Shown one piece after another: positions 10,961 to 24,474 of a stretch of DNA of 64,000 nt; the first letter of the stretch is position 1, and every line of letters begins with the position of its first letter. A program made the position numbers and the translations under genes. The DNA is from Chimonanthus salicifolius. Its lineage: Eukaryota > Streptophyta > Magnoliopsida > Laurales > Calycanthaceae. The notes under the pieces were generated by a model. That model was not told where the DNA came from, did not search any database, and saw nothing but the letters and a program-made list of their open reading frames with translations. The stretch lies in assembly GCA_013350335.1 (NCBI GenBank), contig CM023539.1:42518631-42582630 (forward strand), written 5' to 3'.

Positions 10961-13589
10961 GTATGTATGTACGGCGGGAGTTAAAAGAGGGAGGAAATGA
11001 GGCAGAACGCTATGATTTTGTTGGGGAATAGATACAGCCCTTGCTTTTCTCATAATTACTGTTTCTGCCCCTTGGCGTATTCTTCAATTGCGGAACGGTT
11101 ACTATTTGTTTGTAGATTTACTGTATTGCCCTTCATTGTCGTATACGTGGGGCCCTTTCTCTAACTTTTATGATGAGGATCTATTTTTTCCTGTTTTTGA
11201 AGCTGGGGAGAAATTATTCCCCGCTGCCTTTACAATTTGGCTTCCTAAGGTATAATTTTCTTTTTTAATTCTAACTAACATACATTTTTTTCAATAGATT
11301 TGAATAAAATAGCTAAGATTTAAGTTAGTGTCAACCTAATCCTAGTTGATCTGACCCAAAAATATGAGTAGGCTGATCAAATCTATTAAAAATATGAGTT
11401 TGTCGATTAATTTTTAATTTGGATTAAATCAAAGTCATGCTTAATATAATTCAACTCATCTAAATTGCTTAAATTATTTATATATATAAACACTCTTCAT
11501 TTTTATATCACTATTGATATTTTTTTAAATTTAATCCTCTATAATAATTATGATTTAGTGATAAAGATTTCTTTTATTCATGTCTTTTCATTGGAAGTAT
11601 ATATCAATATAATTGTAAAATTTGGGAAAATTGGCTTATTGTCAATCTAATTAAAATCAGTATATATGGAAAATACAAGCCTCTTAAAGAGGAAAGAATC
11701 AAATTACAATTTCATTATTAGGGAATTAGACAAATAAAGAAATACAAAAATATGGAAGGTCTACTGTGTGAAGAATTTCCTTTAATAATAATATACATAC
11801 TAAATTATCTAGTTTATCTACTTAATTTTATAGATTTACTTGCAATCTAATTTAACTTGATCCGAATTGTTTTATTTGAATTTAAAAAGGTTAGAATTAA
11901 AAAATAAAAAAAGAGTTGGATTATGTGCGGGTCATAGGAGGCCAAAATATTAGTTAGGTTGAAAAATAGTGATCCAAATTAATTATGGAGTTACCTGAAT
12001 TAAATATCAGTGGATAAAAATTTCACTCTCAATCCGAACCACCCACCCAAATTACACCCCTAAAAATAACTTATAATATTATAGTTTGATAAGTAGAAAT
12101 ATTTTTTTAATTTTCATTTTAAGAAAAAATATGTAATAGCCTAGGAAACATTCATAATAAATTCTATCTTTTGGATTAATATTTATCTTTAATTTGTTAT
12201 GGTCTCATAATCATTTAACAATTTTTTTGCCATTATTTAGATTTTATAGATTGAATACTTAAGATACATAATTTTATACTCCGTTGTTTTGATATTGTGT
12301 CAAATAATGAGACTCAACATATGATACAATAAATTGAACAATTTTAGATTGATGTCAAGACTTCGAGCAGAGACAGTGGGAGAGAACTTTTTCAAGTCTG
12401 ATAATTTATAAAGATTATTCTTTAAATATAAAAATAAACTATATATTTTGTGATGAATATGTAAAATAATAACAAACTCATTAGATATGTAAAATTTAAA
12501 TCTCATCCGTTCATTTCAGTCTTATGATTATCTAACCTAACTATATTAAACTCAATTTATGATAAATGTGCAGTTTCTCTTGCTTATAAGTTGAGAAGCT
12601 CTAAGACCTCCTCAAGCCATTTTTTGAAAATTTTAAAATTTAAATTTATGGCCATTTAATTATTAACTATGAAATACCATCCATTTTTATTTTATTTATA
12701 TATAGAGATTGAAAAAGATGAATTAAAAAGAGATCTTACATTTTCAAAATAAGACTGAGAATGTTCTTTAAATAAAAATCACTAAATGAGGTGATCAAGT
12801 GAGGTGCATGAGATAATATCACTTGTTATCGGACACAGTGTACCGGAAAAATCAAGCACAATAGGTATTAGTGTACAACAGTGAGAGTGTACGATTAATA
12901 CATATCGGTTCGTCAATATAGACAGAATGATTTTTTATCTATGAATAATACAAAGAGAACAGTAGTTCCTAAACAATACATAAAAACATTGTTTATTATG
13001 AGATCATTATAACATCATTTATCAAAATCTTATTATTATTTGAATTTATTATAAAAATTAAATTTTTTTTTTTTTTTGCAAACGAGTGGAAAGAAGACTA
13101 ACTTGCTTGACATCTCAAAAATAATTTTGAATAATTATCAAAATTTCCTATCAAATCTCGTATTCAAATTGATTATTATTTTGGGATTTGCATATGAAAA
13201 TTTGGCAGTAGTCGTCCAGTGGGGTCACCTTTTTCAAAATAATTTTGGAGTTGTCATATGACTAGCACATGGACCCACATGCGCCACATACTAAATAGAC
13301 AGCTCATGACAACGTGGGCCCGAGTGGTTTCACCAAAATAGTGGGGTCCATTTATTTAGAACTTGGAATACTTTTTCAAGTTATAATATAGGACGATGAT
13401 GATGATAGGGGGCTTGTCAAAGGCACGCCCAAACAAAGTGGAGTAAATGCCAGATCCATTCAAAGGGAAAAGGTACTCTTCCTCGTATTCAATTTCGCGA
13501 ACGTTTTTAGATCTTTAGGAAAAGTAATAATATCTATATTTTTTTAAATTCAATACATATCTCTTGATAGGATAATTATCGATTTAGAT

Positions 13590-13852
13590 TTAGGTAAGAA
13601 AATATCCTATATCGGCCTAAAATATCAATTGATATCTTGAATATCAATCGAATTAAAAAAAAAATCACTGCTCGATCCCACCAATATATCGGTCAATATT
13701 TTAAATGTTGGTCAATATTATGTATTTTTTTAGATAAGATTAAAAAAATAAAATTTACCAATATTTAAAAAAAAAAAAAAGAGAGAAGAGAGAATGCTCT
13801 TGGCCGATATCTGATATTGTAGTTCGGCGATATTTGAACCCTTGGTTCCATA
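13590..13852. repeat. Decayed copy of the ATCGG palindromic MITE
   Basis: Repeated TATCGGCC/GATATC words over about 260 bp, ending in TTTGAACCCTTGG, which resembles the right terminus (TTTAAACCCCTA) of the intact copy at 4,392-4,656. No clean left terminus or duplication was found. Confidence 0.5.
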
Positions 13853-14579
13853 GTATTTTATTTAAACAACTGTGCTAGTTTTTTACCTTTTGTCAAAGTG
13901 TTTTAGGTTATTTTTTTTCTATTTTCATGATGTTCGATAGCTTCATTAGCTATATCGAATTAAAATGCAGGTTATATTAAATATAAAGAGAGAATTTTTA
14001 TAACAAAGCTATTTTTCTTCTATATTGAAGGTGTCAAAATCACGTAAATCTAAGAAAAATCAAATTTACCGTGTTTAATACAATTGAGAATTTTTTAAAT
14101 ACTCCCAGATATATTAAGTCTAATATAAAGTCCAGGTCACATGTTATTTCTTTTAGTGAGAGTGTTAGTAATAAATCTTAAAATTGAATTATTATATGAA
14201 ATTTTCTAATCTTTTGACACTGTAGAGAGTGCTTGTTCATCGCCTGGATAGAGATCGAAATTTGAAGTGGATATGGTAGATTCTCTTAGATCCAAAGTTT
14301 CAGCCAAGATTGTCTTTCCTTTGCATGCCTAGGGTATTTATAGATTCGGATGATCTCTCAGATAAATTTGGAATAAATGAAAGTCATCTCTAAGAGAGAT
14401 CTTTATTTAAAAAATAAATAGAATTTGCTATTTAAGGATAAATCACACGTTTTGACCCAATCGTTGTCGACGCAGCTGCCACTTGCTCTAAAGCACGGTG
14501 GACTACGTGACTGCTTTTATAGTGACAACGTTTGACTGTTTTTGTGGGATTATTATTATTTTTTTAATAATCTGTTGTC

Positions 14580-14700
14580 TTTTAGAGCATCTCATTAATT
14601 TTTGAAATATGTGCAAATCTCCCTATTTATATATACTAGATAACATTATTGAGATTTGAGAGTGACTTTTTGTGTTGAGAATGACTTAAACTTAAGGCCT
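14580..14700 (-). repeat. Partial SINE (family C), 3' half
   Basis: On the plus strand it carries the block TAGAGCATCTCATTAATTTT, then TGTGCAAATCTCCCTAT. This matches the 3' half of the family C copies at 16,245-16,385 and 28,930-29,170. The 5' half with the B box is absent. Confidence 0.4.
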
Positions 14701-14791
14701 CTTTGTGTTTCAAGTGAGTTCTTAACCGCCAAATCAATGCTCATGGATTTTTGTGGGACTTACTTTTATGACGACTACTTTTATAATGATT

Positions 14792-15298
14792 GGTTTTGTA
14801 ATACCCCGCACACCCAACTGGGCATTTGAGATTTGTCCCACATCGCCCACGTGAGCTGGGTGTGAGGGGGTTATAAGAGGACAACTCCTCTTTCTAAACA
14901 TGAGGCCTTTTGGGCTTAGCCAAGTGGGCCGGATCCAGGAACAAAATTTTACAATCCAAGTGAGCCCAAAGTGGACAATAACATACTGGATTAGATCGGG
15001 TCGTTACAAACGGTATCAGAGAAATATTTAAATATCTGCCTATGTGGATCCTCTACTCGTGTGGTGATGCTCTGATCTTAAAGGAACTCGATTGTAATAC
15101 CTAGCACACCCAACTGGGCATGTGGGATTTGTCCTACATCGCCCAGGTGAGTTGGGTGTGAGGGAGTTATAAAAGGGGAGCCCCTCTCTTCAAACATGAA
15201 GCCTTTTGAGCCTGGCCAAGTTGACCGGTCCAAAAACAAAATCATACGTATCCAAAACAGACAATATCATACTAATCGAGTCGAGTCGTTATAGGTTT
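14792..15298 (+). mobile_element. Complete TRIM (miniature LTR retrotransposon)
   Basis: The element is 14,797-15,293 (497 bp). LTR1 is 14,797-15,008 (TGTAATACCCC to GTTACA) and LTR2 is 15,093-15,293 (TGTAATACCTA to GTTATA). The LTRs match over their whole length with small indels. Just inside LTR1 is GGTATCAGAG (from 15,012), complementary to the initiator-Met tRNA 3' end and typical of a plant primer-binding site. A purine tract (AAAGGAA) precedes LTR2. Perfect 5-bp target duplications GGTTT flank it at 14,792-14,796 and 15,294-15,298. The internal region is only 84 bp and codes for nothing, so it depends on an autonomous partner. Confidence 0.9.
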
Positions 15299-16244
15299 TG
15301 TAGCAAGTGCTTTTGTGCAACTGCTTTTATGTGATTTCTTTCAAAGCACTGAAGAGTGCTTCTATGTTGTGAGAAGGATAGGTTAATTACTCTAAGAAAA
15401 AAGAGGATTTTCTAAATTTCTTTGGGTCAGAGATCCATTTTACATTTTCTCGAGCCCCGTTTTTACCAAAAATATGTAGTTGGAGTGACGATGTGGGATG
15501 GTTTTAGGTCTCATCCAAGTAGACCCATTTTGAACCCTTTTAAGAATTGGGTATGGGTTGCGATCCGAGAAAGCCCTAGTGGATCCATCATTAGCTCATT
15601 TAAGTATTGAGGATTAATTAGGATGCTAGGTTAATCTTAATGGACCAATCTTGGACCCGTTTATGTGTTGGATATGAATTTGGATCATAGATACGTCTTA
15701 GTAGACTCATCTTAGACCCATTTATCTGTTCAATATGAATTTGGATCATAGATAAGTCTTTTATGTACTTATCTTAGGCCCGTTGAAATGTTGTGTTGAA
15801 TAGGGATTGTAAACTAGTTCTAATGGTCTTGTCTTAGTTCCGTTCAAATGTACTCTTGGCCCAAGATAAAAGTTCAAAGCAGGGTCGAAATATCGTTTTC
15901 AGTTATTTTCACATGGTCCAGAGCCTAACCTTGATCCAAATTTTTTTCACCCACCACCGATCTTGAAGCAACCTTTGATTCACCGGCAGAGGGAGGGACA
16001 TTTGATTAACTGATCCCCACCCGTCCCACCCCAGAAAGCAGTAAACACCCAAAAAAAAAAAAGAGCAAACCCTCATCCCGTCCCTATTGCTTCGGTCTGC
16101 TTCCAAAAAAAAGTATTCCTCAACTCGACCGGCATTACTTCCACCATCGCCCATCTCTCTAGCCTCCTTCTGATGCCGTTCTGCTCCCTGTGCCTTCAGC
16201 CAACGCCTGTTCCTGTCTTCCTTAGATCTGGCTCTGTCTTTGCT

Positions 16245-16385
16245 TTTTAGAGCACCTGACTGATGCTCAGGACATGTAAAAGCCTTCCTACTCATATACC
16301 AGATAATTCTGTGGTGAATGGTTCTTTCTATTGGAATGAGAATCAAACTCAGTACTCTCACTTTATACTCTTAATTTTTATACTG
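16245..16385 (-). repeat. tRNA-derived SINE remnant (family C)
   Basis: Reads on the minus strand with a B-box-like GAGTTTGATTCTCA and a 3' part CTTTTACATGTCCTGAGCAT, then CAGGTGCTCTAAAAAG. The same order is seen at 24,975-25,145 and 28,930-29,170. Confidence 0.5.
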
Positions 16386-17546
16386 ATGATGATCAACTAT
16401 GATATAAAAGAATAAAATTCTTGAATATAAATTTTAATTGCAGAGGGACCAAACTATTGTATGATGCTGTTCACTTTAGCATTCTAAAAAGTTTATTCAG
16501 TGGGAGTAAAAGTTGATGAGTCATTGTTTGGAACTCTATCAGATGCAGGAGAGTTGGAAGGGTCGTAGTCGTCTGAACCTTTCATATCGTTAAAGAGAAT
16601 TTAGCAGATATTAGTATCTTCGTGCAAGTGACATTTATAAAAATATTATATTTTTCTATTTTATAAATTTTGTATACATTTTTATTTTTAAATACTAATA
16701 TCAAACTGATGTATTGTTTCTTTTAAATTCACTAAATCCAATCATATAGTTTTTTGCTATCTTTTAATATTTTTGTATAAAAATCTCCTATTTTAGATGA
16801 TAATATGATAAGAATGAATCAAACTCTTCCAACTTACTAAAGTTAATCTTCAAAATTCCTTCTTCTATTTTTAAATATTTTTCCACAAAATACTCTAATT
16901 TTAATAGTAATATGATAATTATATGTCAAATCTTTCAAACTTCCTAAATCAAATTTAAATCTCCTCTTTTTATTTTTATTCTTTTTAAGATAGTTTTTTA
17001 TTTTTTATTTTAATATGGAAGCAAATCACAATCATTTAGTCAAGAACTCAAGATTCATTTGAAGGTCACCTTATAAATAATAAGATTTAAGTGGAGAAAA
17101 GATAAGGTGAGATCATTTGTATAAGTGGCACTCAGTCCATTTCTAGTTTCGTATTTATGTAAAATGAATTAAAATTTTAATTGTACAAAGTTGAAAATAG
17201 ACTTGATATAGTATAAGTGAATCAAATTTTACAAAAAAAATCACCATATCATTATAATATTTATATTTATATATTATATTTAAAAAGAAATATATGTATG
17301 AAAAAACTACAATAAACTTGGATATTGTCAGCACCCCATTCCACATCAAATAAGTTAGACAAAAAAATTTAAAAAGTTATTTTGAAGAAGGTACTAAGAT
17401 CCATCTGATCTAAATGAAATGAACACTTATCAAATTTCTTATATTTTAAACCTTTCCAATATTATTTTTAACCGCAAATTATTCTATTTAAATACAAAGT
17501 TTTGAATATGTGTAGATATTTTGAAATGATCACTTACCTTCACACA

Positions 17547-17712
17547 ATTTTTTTTTTTAAATTTACGTGTGGAAAATCACGGGAAATTCAGTGTAAAATC
17601 CCCATGGGTGATACCCACTGCCCTTAGGGTACACCAGATTAGACCGTGGGGGTTCGAACTTGGTACCTCCAGCTTCTTGAAGCGAGAGTTAAACCAATTG
17701 AACTATTAATGT
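17547..17712 (-). repeat. tRNA-derived SINE (separate family)
   Basis: On the minus strand: an A-box-like TAGTTCAATTGGTTTAAC, then a B-box-like AAGTTCGAACCCC, then a body, ending in an A-run (plus-strand T-run at 17,549-17,557). This is the order of a Pol III-driven tRNA SINE. I could not find a clear target duplication. Confidence 0.55.
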
Positions 17713-18659
17713 ATAATTTAGGTATGGAGTCTACCAAATAGGTTGGTGATGATTTCGTTTAAAAGGTATTTGCTTCAATAAGTGATCATTAATTAGATCA
17801 ATCAAGTCAAGTCTTTTAAACTCTCCAATTTTTTATTATTTTAAATTTTTTTGAAATCTAAATTTATGACTTCTAAAATATGAAATCAGTCCGTTTAACA
17901 TTATTTCAGTAGAATATATTCTGCAAACTTATTACATCATATTTGATAGATCCCACATCTTACTTACACTTGTAGCATAGCTTTCCAACTGGATTGAGTT
18001 CTTGATTGACCCACTGAGTTGTTCCAACTTCCAACACAGTGAAAAAGCAAGTCATTGGATAGGGTCAAGTTGGGTGAACTGAGTTTTAAACCGATTAGGC
18101 TAAGTTGTTCCTAATGGGTTAAAATTGGTGGAGTTAAATTTTTAATCTAACTAAGACATATTATTAGTAGACATATTGGGTTAAGTTGACTGAGTCACAT
18201 TGTGATTAAATCATTAAATTGACTAAAATACATCTTCAAATAAAATAATAAATTGTTATTTATAAGAATTTAAGAGCTGCACGAATGAATGCTAATAATT
18301 TTGATTGATGATTATAAAGTTACAGATAATATGTGACCTAGGGTTTTACTTTCTCTAATAATCTGATTAGGTGCTTCATAATTATATACAAAAAATGATT
18401 TAATTTTATTGATTCATTAACTATACTATGTTTCAATAACTTTAATATTTTTAAAACAAATCTAATATTAGATTCAATATAAATAATTATATAAAATTGA
18501 ATTAAGTCACCTGATTGACTTGTTGAGTCACTTAGTTGACACAACTCAATAATTAATTGAGCCATGACCAAAAGAATAAGTATATTTTAAAATTTAATTT
18601 GATCTATTTGATTAATCAACCGAGTCTCTAGTTGACCCAATTTTATAATTAGCCGAGTG

Positions 18660-19510
18660 TTGAGGAAAACCCACACAGAATGGACAAAGTCTGAAGAAGG
18701 CTTTTACAAGGTCGATGTAGATGAAATAGTAACGAGAAAATCTGAGCCGATAGGGATAGGAGGGGTCCTCCATGATGATAGGGCATGATGCTCTTGACTT
18801 TCTCACAATCAATAGAGGTAATGGAGTCCAACGCTGTGGAACTTAAGGCGATTAGGCAAGTGATCCATCTATGGGCTCATATTGGATTTGATAATTTCAT
18901 TATTGAAGGCGATTCCACTAATGCCATCATTTGAGCCAGTGGAATGAAGAATCTTCTTTGAAAATTGACCAACACTATTGGGAACATAAGGAAAAAAAGG
19001 CCCAAACCGATAATTTGGATGATATAATTCTCTCTCCTCTTTTTTTTTTTTTTTAAATATCAGTATTATTTTATTTTTTCTGAATTAAAAAATATAAAAA
19101 AATCGAAAAAAAAAACTTAAAAAAAAAATTTGAAAATATAAATATCGGCTGATATTTTGATCCAGGCTCATCACCATTTTGATTTTTTTTTTTAAATACT
19201 GATATTAATCATATCGGCCGATATCGGACCGATGTAATTCGGTGATATATCAGTCATATCGGCCGATATGAAGACTGTACGGCCAATACAATATGTATCG
19301 GCCGTTTTTATTCGACTGTTAAAAACCGAATGACATCAGCCGATACGTTTTGTATCAGCCGATATTTGTACCCCCGAATGGGACCATCCATATGCGCATG
19401 TTCCACCTTCAGCGAATGGTATGGCTGATTGCCTATCTTAGGTGGGGAGTACAAATATCACGGTTGGCAGTAGAACTTTTTATTATCCTTCAATTATCAC
19501 AGGGAGAAGG
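18660..19510 (+). mobile_element. LINE RNase H fragment interrupted by an ATCGG MITE
   Basis: The reading runs GFYKVDVDEI (RNase H start), then VELKAIRQVIHLWAHIG and FIIEGDSTNAII up to about 19,000. After the palindromic block at 19,005-19,375 it resumes with AHVPPSANGMADCLS, the end signature of the same domain. Two halves of one domain on either side of a repeat show an insertion. Stops and frame changes show that it is dead. Confidence 0.7.
19005..19375. repeat. ATCGG palindromic MITE copy nested in a LINE
   Basis: Contains ATATCGGCCGATAT, GTATCGGCCG and related words, ending in ATTTGTACCCCCG near the right edge. It splits the LINE RNase H domain described above. The left terminus is degraded (possibly AGGCCCAAACCGATA), and I found no exact 8-bp duplication. 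Confidence 0.55.
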
Positions 19511-20995
19511 GACTTAAAAGGGTTTGCTCACATGGAACTCTCCACTTCGACCCATATATTTGTTCTATGTTCCTTTAAAAGCGAACAAATAAGTTCACAA
19601 TAATTCAAGAATGAGAACTTACAAGTTATAACACCTCTTTTCTATATTTAGTTTAGGTTTCAATTTTTCACATGTTTAAGACATGTGAAAGCCACATAAT
19701 AAGGCCGGCCCCGTGACTGAAGGACAGAGGCCTTCAATAATGCGTTTGCCACTATTTATGCAGCTGTACCACGTTGGATGCTGTCATATACAAATTAATG
19801 GATATTTGTTTGGAGTAAATATTTTTGGAAGATTATACAGTAAACCTCCATAAAGTAACATGGTTGAGACTGTAGAATATATATTACGTTATAGTTGTTA
19901 TTAAATTAGAGGATCTAATTAGTATTTATTTTTAAAAATCCCCTTAAAATTCTCACCTATTATTAAAATATTTTTTCGACTTCTCTTTGTAGAAACAATC
20001 ACTTCATTCATTTATATATAATTTTCATTTATTGAGAACATAGTACATGCACCGTCCCAAAGAATGAGGAAATTTAATCTAAAAGCCTATCTTAGATTAC
20101 TTTTCTAGAGTTTATATGATATAATTTGTGAAGTCCTTAGTCACTTTTGCAGTAATTTTGTATTCTAAATTGTTGAGTCAGTGCATTTTTTATTTTGAAT
20201 GTACTGAGTACTGACTTAGAGAGAATTATTACATTTTGTATAGGCCCGAGGTCTGAACCAGCTGATATTATTTTAGACAGATTATAACTTTATAAAGTAT
20301 TACATTATAAAGAGTTTACTGTAGTTATTGCTAATGGTAGAAATTGTACATGTTTAGTTGACAAATCATATTGTCAGTGTAATACTAATTATCTCTCCCT
20401 TATTGCTCTAAAAAGGGTTAAAGTGAATAAACAGATTGAGATATTAATTTTTTTAAAGAGAGTTATATTTATCATTTGTTATGTTTTATATAATAAGGTA
20501 AGATAAATAGAGAGTTCATAGATAATATATTAAAAATAAAAAATTTCCGTCTAATCATTATAGTTTAATAAGATGAATTATAAGAAATTAACAATTTATA
20601 CTAATTTAATTTTTAATGCCTAGAATTATAAAGATTAAAATGATCAATTAAAGTTCAAATTTTACCTTTTTTTAATGAATGTGATACTTTACATTCATTC
20701 GGTAATTGGTATACGAGAATGAGAATGATTGTTGATATTATATTCATTTAATAAAAAAATATTAAATATTTTTTAATAAAACTTCCGTATGCAAATGCCA
20801 CTGTATTAGAACTATATACTATGAGTAGTTTAATCGGTTTAAACTTCTAAAATTATATTAGAAGTTTTAGATTCAACTTATATTGAACTAAACTATCTAT
20901 TAGACTTGTGGGTATTTTCATATATCTAGAAATATTAGCCTCTCTTTCAATTTAAGGTAAACATATTGCACAATAATTTAATATATATATATATA
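19511..20995. other. AT-rich intergenic region, nothing recognised
   Basis: No coding frame of note, no clear repeat termini. AT-rich throughout. Confidence 0.4.
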
Positions 20996-20996
20996 G

Positions 20997-21322
20997 GGTG
21001 GACATTCTAACACGGGCGTTATTTTTTAGGAGGTACAGATTTTAGTGAACTTCCCAATTTGTCCTTCATCCATCCGCAGAAATCGATTTACTTTCCAGTA
21101 AATCGGTTCACTTATCGGTGCATCGACCGAATCACATGGAAATCGGTACACCGACCGGATCATTTTACATATAAATCGATTCACTCATTAGTGCACCAGA
21201 CAGTGCATCGATGAGTGAACCGATTCACTGAAAAAGTGAGGCGGTTTTTTAGGATGGGGGCAAAGTGAAAAATTCGAAAAATCCGTATCTATTAAAAGAG
21301 TATTTCCTTGTTAGGATGGCCA

Positions 21323-21324
<2 letters not shown>
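20997..21324. mobile_element. MITE of 328 bp with 19-bp imperfect inverted termini in an AT microsatellite
   Basis: The left end is GGTGGACATTCTAACA and the right end, read inward, is GGTGGCCATCCTAACA. It lies between (AT)n sequences, so the target duplication cannot be sized. The interior has repeated CGATTCACT/AGTGAATCG words, also found in the elements at 25,157 and 44,330. It is non-coding. The superfamily is uncertain; Mutator-like is possible. Confidence 0.65.

Positions 21325-21372
<48 letters not shown>
21325..21372. repeat. (AT)n microsatellite
   Basis: About 24 perfect AT units immediately right of the MITE. Confidence 0.9.
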
Positions 21373-21374
<2 letters not shown>

Positions 21375-22134
21375 TTTTATTGATATGATTAGTTATTCAA
21401 TAGACTACGAATGCCTATCAATTTTATTGATATATATATATTCAATAGACCACGAATACCTAACAATTTTGAGTAAGATGACCATTTGATTTTGTAAGTT
21501 GTAACTTACAAGATTGTGAAATTAAATCGAAATAAAATTCAATAGCTTTTATCATAATTGATTAAAAGGAAATTTTAAATAATCTAACAATATATTTATA
21601 AAGCAATAGTTGAGAAAGCAACAGAAGACAAGTGTCCAATATGTGTCATTGTTTAGCTAGTATGGTCATGTGTCAGCTAATACTCCACATGAGCTGTGTA
21701 TATTTCCATTTATAAAATAGTACTTTTTGTCGATTTCAGTCAGATTCCAAATATTGTCGGATATACTCTGTGCTCTCTGTATATGTGAGTTTTTGACAGT
21801 TGTTGCTTATCTAGTTTTCATGTCAATGTCCTTATCATACATGAAAACTACGAAGTTTCAAACGAAAGTGACTCATACAAGACCTCTAACTTTATTTTCT
21901 AAACGGGTGCGATCTATGATAAATTATTTGTTAGGTTAGATTAAAGTTATATAAATAATAATTAAATATTTATATTTTTAAAATTATATTTAGAATATTA
22001 TGTTCACATAATCTATTTTAGAAAGTAAGAGTATTGAATTTGATTCTCACTCCACTCTAAAATGTCACTTCCTGTATAATTATTAGGTGTATATGGGTAA
22101 AGACCAAATGTTATAATATTGTAAAAAACCTGAG

Positions 22135-22505
22135 AAATCTCGGTCGATACCTATCGTAAATGATCTTGGCTGATACCTACCATAAATGATTTTGGCTGAT
22201 ATCATTAAATATCGGTAGTTTATTTTTTAAAAAAAAATTGATTCGTTCGTGGGTCCGGTCGATATCTCGGCTGATATTGGCCGATATCGATCAAATATCG
22301 ACACAAATATCGGCCGATATTTCTAATTTTAATTTTTTTTAAAAAGGGCCTTCTTTTAGTTTTTTAATTAAGAAAAAGTAAAAAATAAAAAATGACCGAT
22401 ATTTTGAAAAAAAAAATGAAAGAAGATCATATCGTCAAGACATGGGCCGATATGCCGACATCGCCGATATAGCCATATGAGCCGATATCTCGGCCGGAAC
22501 GATAT
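22135..22505. repeat. Decayed ATCGG palindromic MITE
   Basis: Repeated CTCGGTCGATACC, ATATCGGCCGATAT and related words with poly-A/T interior segments like those of the copies at 19,005 and 23,430. Termini are unclear. Confidence 0.5.
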
Positions 22506-23429
22506 TGTTACCTTGTAAGAGACCTAAACAATTTGATAAAAAAAATAGTTTATTTACATTAAATTATGTTGATTTACTGTAAAATATAAATTTTATAAAT
22601 CATTTATTCTTATGATATGAAATAAGGCTATAAAAGTTACTCATCTAATTCTAATCTACAATTAACCAATTCAAAATGGTTAATTCTCCAAAATCTAATT
22701 ATTTCAAAGTTCTTACATCCATTTAGTTTGGTGTTTAAGTTTACTTGTAAAATGACACTTTCTTATGTTTAATAACTTTGGCATTATATAAAAACAATCA
22801 AATATTACTATTATCATCATCGTCGTCATTAAAATTTTATTTCGAAATACAAGGTATTCAATTATCTTCAGCCATGTGGCCGGGCAATGGCCAAATTTAT
22901 TCCTAAGTTGACACGTGTTTGAGTTTAAAATGATGATCGATATTTTTTCTTTATCAGTCATCAAAGAAAATTCATTAAAAAGATAGAAAAAAGAAAAAAA
23001 CAGGAAGAGAAGACAAAAAAAAACTCAAATTGATATTAATATATTAGATTTTCAATAAATTGATAAATATGGGTCTATATTTCATCTATATTGATTTTTT
23101 CACTATTTTTTGTTTTTGAGAAAAAATTGGGGTCAAAGTTGCTTGGCCTACAGTATTGAATCAATACTTAATGACATTTTTTGGAAATATCAATAATATT
23201 TGAAACCTTAATATTCTATGAAATATTAGGCTAGATTTTAGGTTTCTGCAAATTTTTTAATTTGGGTCAATGTTTGTAACTCAATTACAACACATATTTT
23301 AGGTGAATGCTATGTACTATATTGTAATGTTATGTCATTGAATCTATTTATCTTATTTATTTAAATTGACAAGTACAACTAAATAATAAATATGTGTTTA
23401 ATATTACCTATCCATTAGCTTAGAACATA

Positions 23430-23672
23430 ACTATAAATCTCGGCCGATATTCATAGATATTTTTTTTTTAAAAAAAAATCAAATATCGGCCTTGGGTCCA
23501 AGCTGATATCGACTGATATTTATGTTTTCCAATTTTATTTTATTTTTAAAAAAACTGAGCTGTCTTTTGTTATTTTTTTCAGAAAAAAAAATTTGCAAAA
23601 ATAAATAAATCACTGATATTTGTAAAAAAGAAAAATGTTGAACAGAGAGAGATATCGGCCGATATCTCGATT
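23430..23672. repeat. Decayed ATCGG palindromic MITE
   Basis: Starts near AATCTCGGCCGATATT and ends near GATATCGGCCGATATCTCG, with an A/T-rich middle. Same word content as the intact copy at 4,392-4,656. Confidence 0.5.
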
Positions 23673-24474
23673 TGGGCTTACAAGACTACGTCTTGCAATC
23701 TATATAGAAGGTTTTCAAAATTAAATTATAATTTTTAGCTTGTATTATTTATTACTTAAGGACTTATCGTTGAAGGCAAGGTCGAGCTTATACTCGAATT
23801 TAAAAGGTCTTGTATTTCGATGGACTGTCTTAGATAGTGGGTCTTATTTTATAGTCATAAAAATAATTTACACTGATATTTTATCGGCTATCGTACTTTA
23901 AAAATAGGACATATTAAATTATATTAGACTTTTATTTTTTTAAGATTGAAAAGAAACCGTTTATGATAGAGTCAAACAGAGAAATAGATTTTGAAAATCC
24001 AACTCTAGATAGATAGGATTTTGACTATAAGAATGATGATAGTAACTAAAATTTAGCATTTGATTTTCTCACATTTTCTTTAGTGATATGAAATTATTGA
24101 TTTATTTTTTTTATAAGAATATGTCTAGTAAAATACAAAAGATAAAAAAACACATAATAGTAATTAGGAATTCTTACATGTTCCATGTTGAGCACTTCAA
24201 TTTTAACTCTAGGAGTTAGTTAGACCCTTTTTGTTTTCTAAAGTATTACACAAGTGAGTGTCTTCTAAATTAAAGAGTTGATGATAAAGAGAAGATAAAT
24301 AGATAAAGTTGAGCAAAATAATTATACTAAAAAGATTTTGAAGGTAACTCTGATAAAAAATAAAAAAGGAAACTCTTTTGACTATTTGATCTCGTCCGTA
24401 AAAGACCAAAGGTGATTCCACTAGATTGAGTTTAGAGGTTATAACTTACAAATACAAAGAGAATAGCTTAGATC

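Larger units (their letters stand above)
11060..14790. other. AT-rich intergenic region with decayed repeats
   Basis: I see no gene in this 3.7-kb stretch. It holds long A/T runs, a decayed ATCGG-type MITE near 13,590-13,852, a possible MITE right end (TTACACCCCTA) near 12,050 and a partial SINE at 14,580-14,700. Frames here are short and without recognisable domains. Confidence 0.5.
15299..18640. other. Intergenic region, no gene recognised
   Basis: AT-rich sequence with SINE remnants (16,245-16,385 and 17,547-17,712). The 150-codon minus-strand frame at 15,909-16,361 partly overlaps the first SINE and shows no domain. From 15,640 to 15,850 a loose series of similar phrases (TTGGATCATAGATA, then CTTAGACCCATT) suggests an old local duplication. 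Confidence 0.45.

Noticed and set aside
15909..16361. 150-codon minus-strand frame
   Set aside because: No domain, poly-basic and low complexity; its N-terminal third is the SINE at 16,245-16,385.
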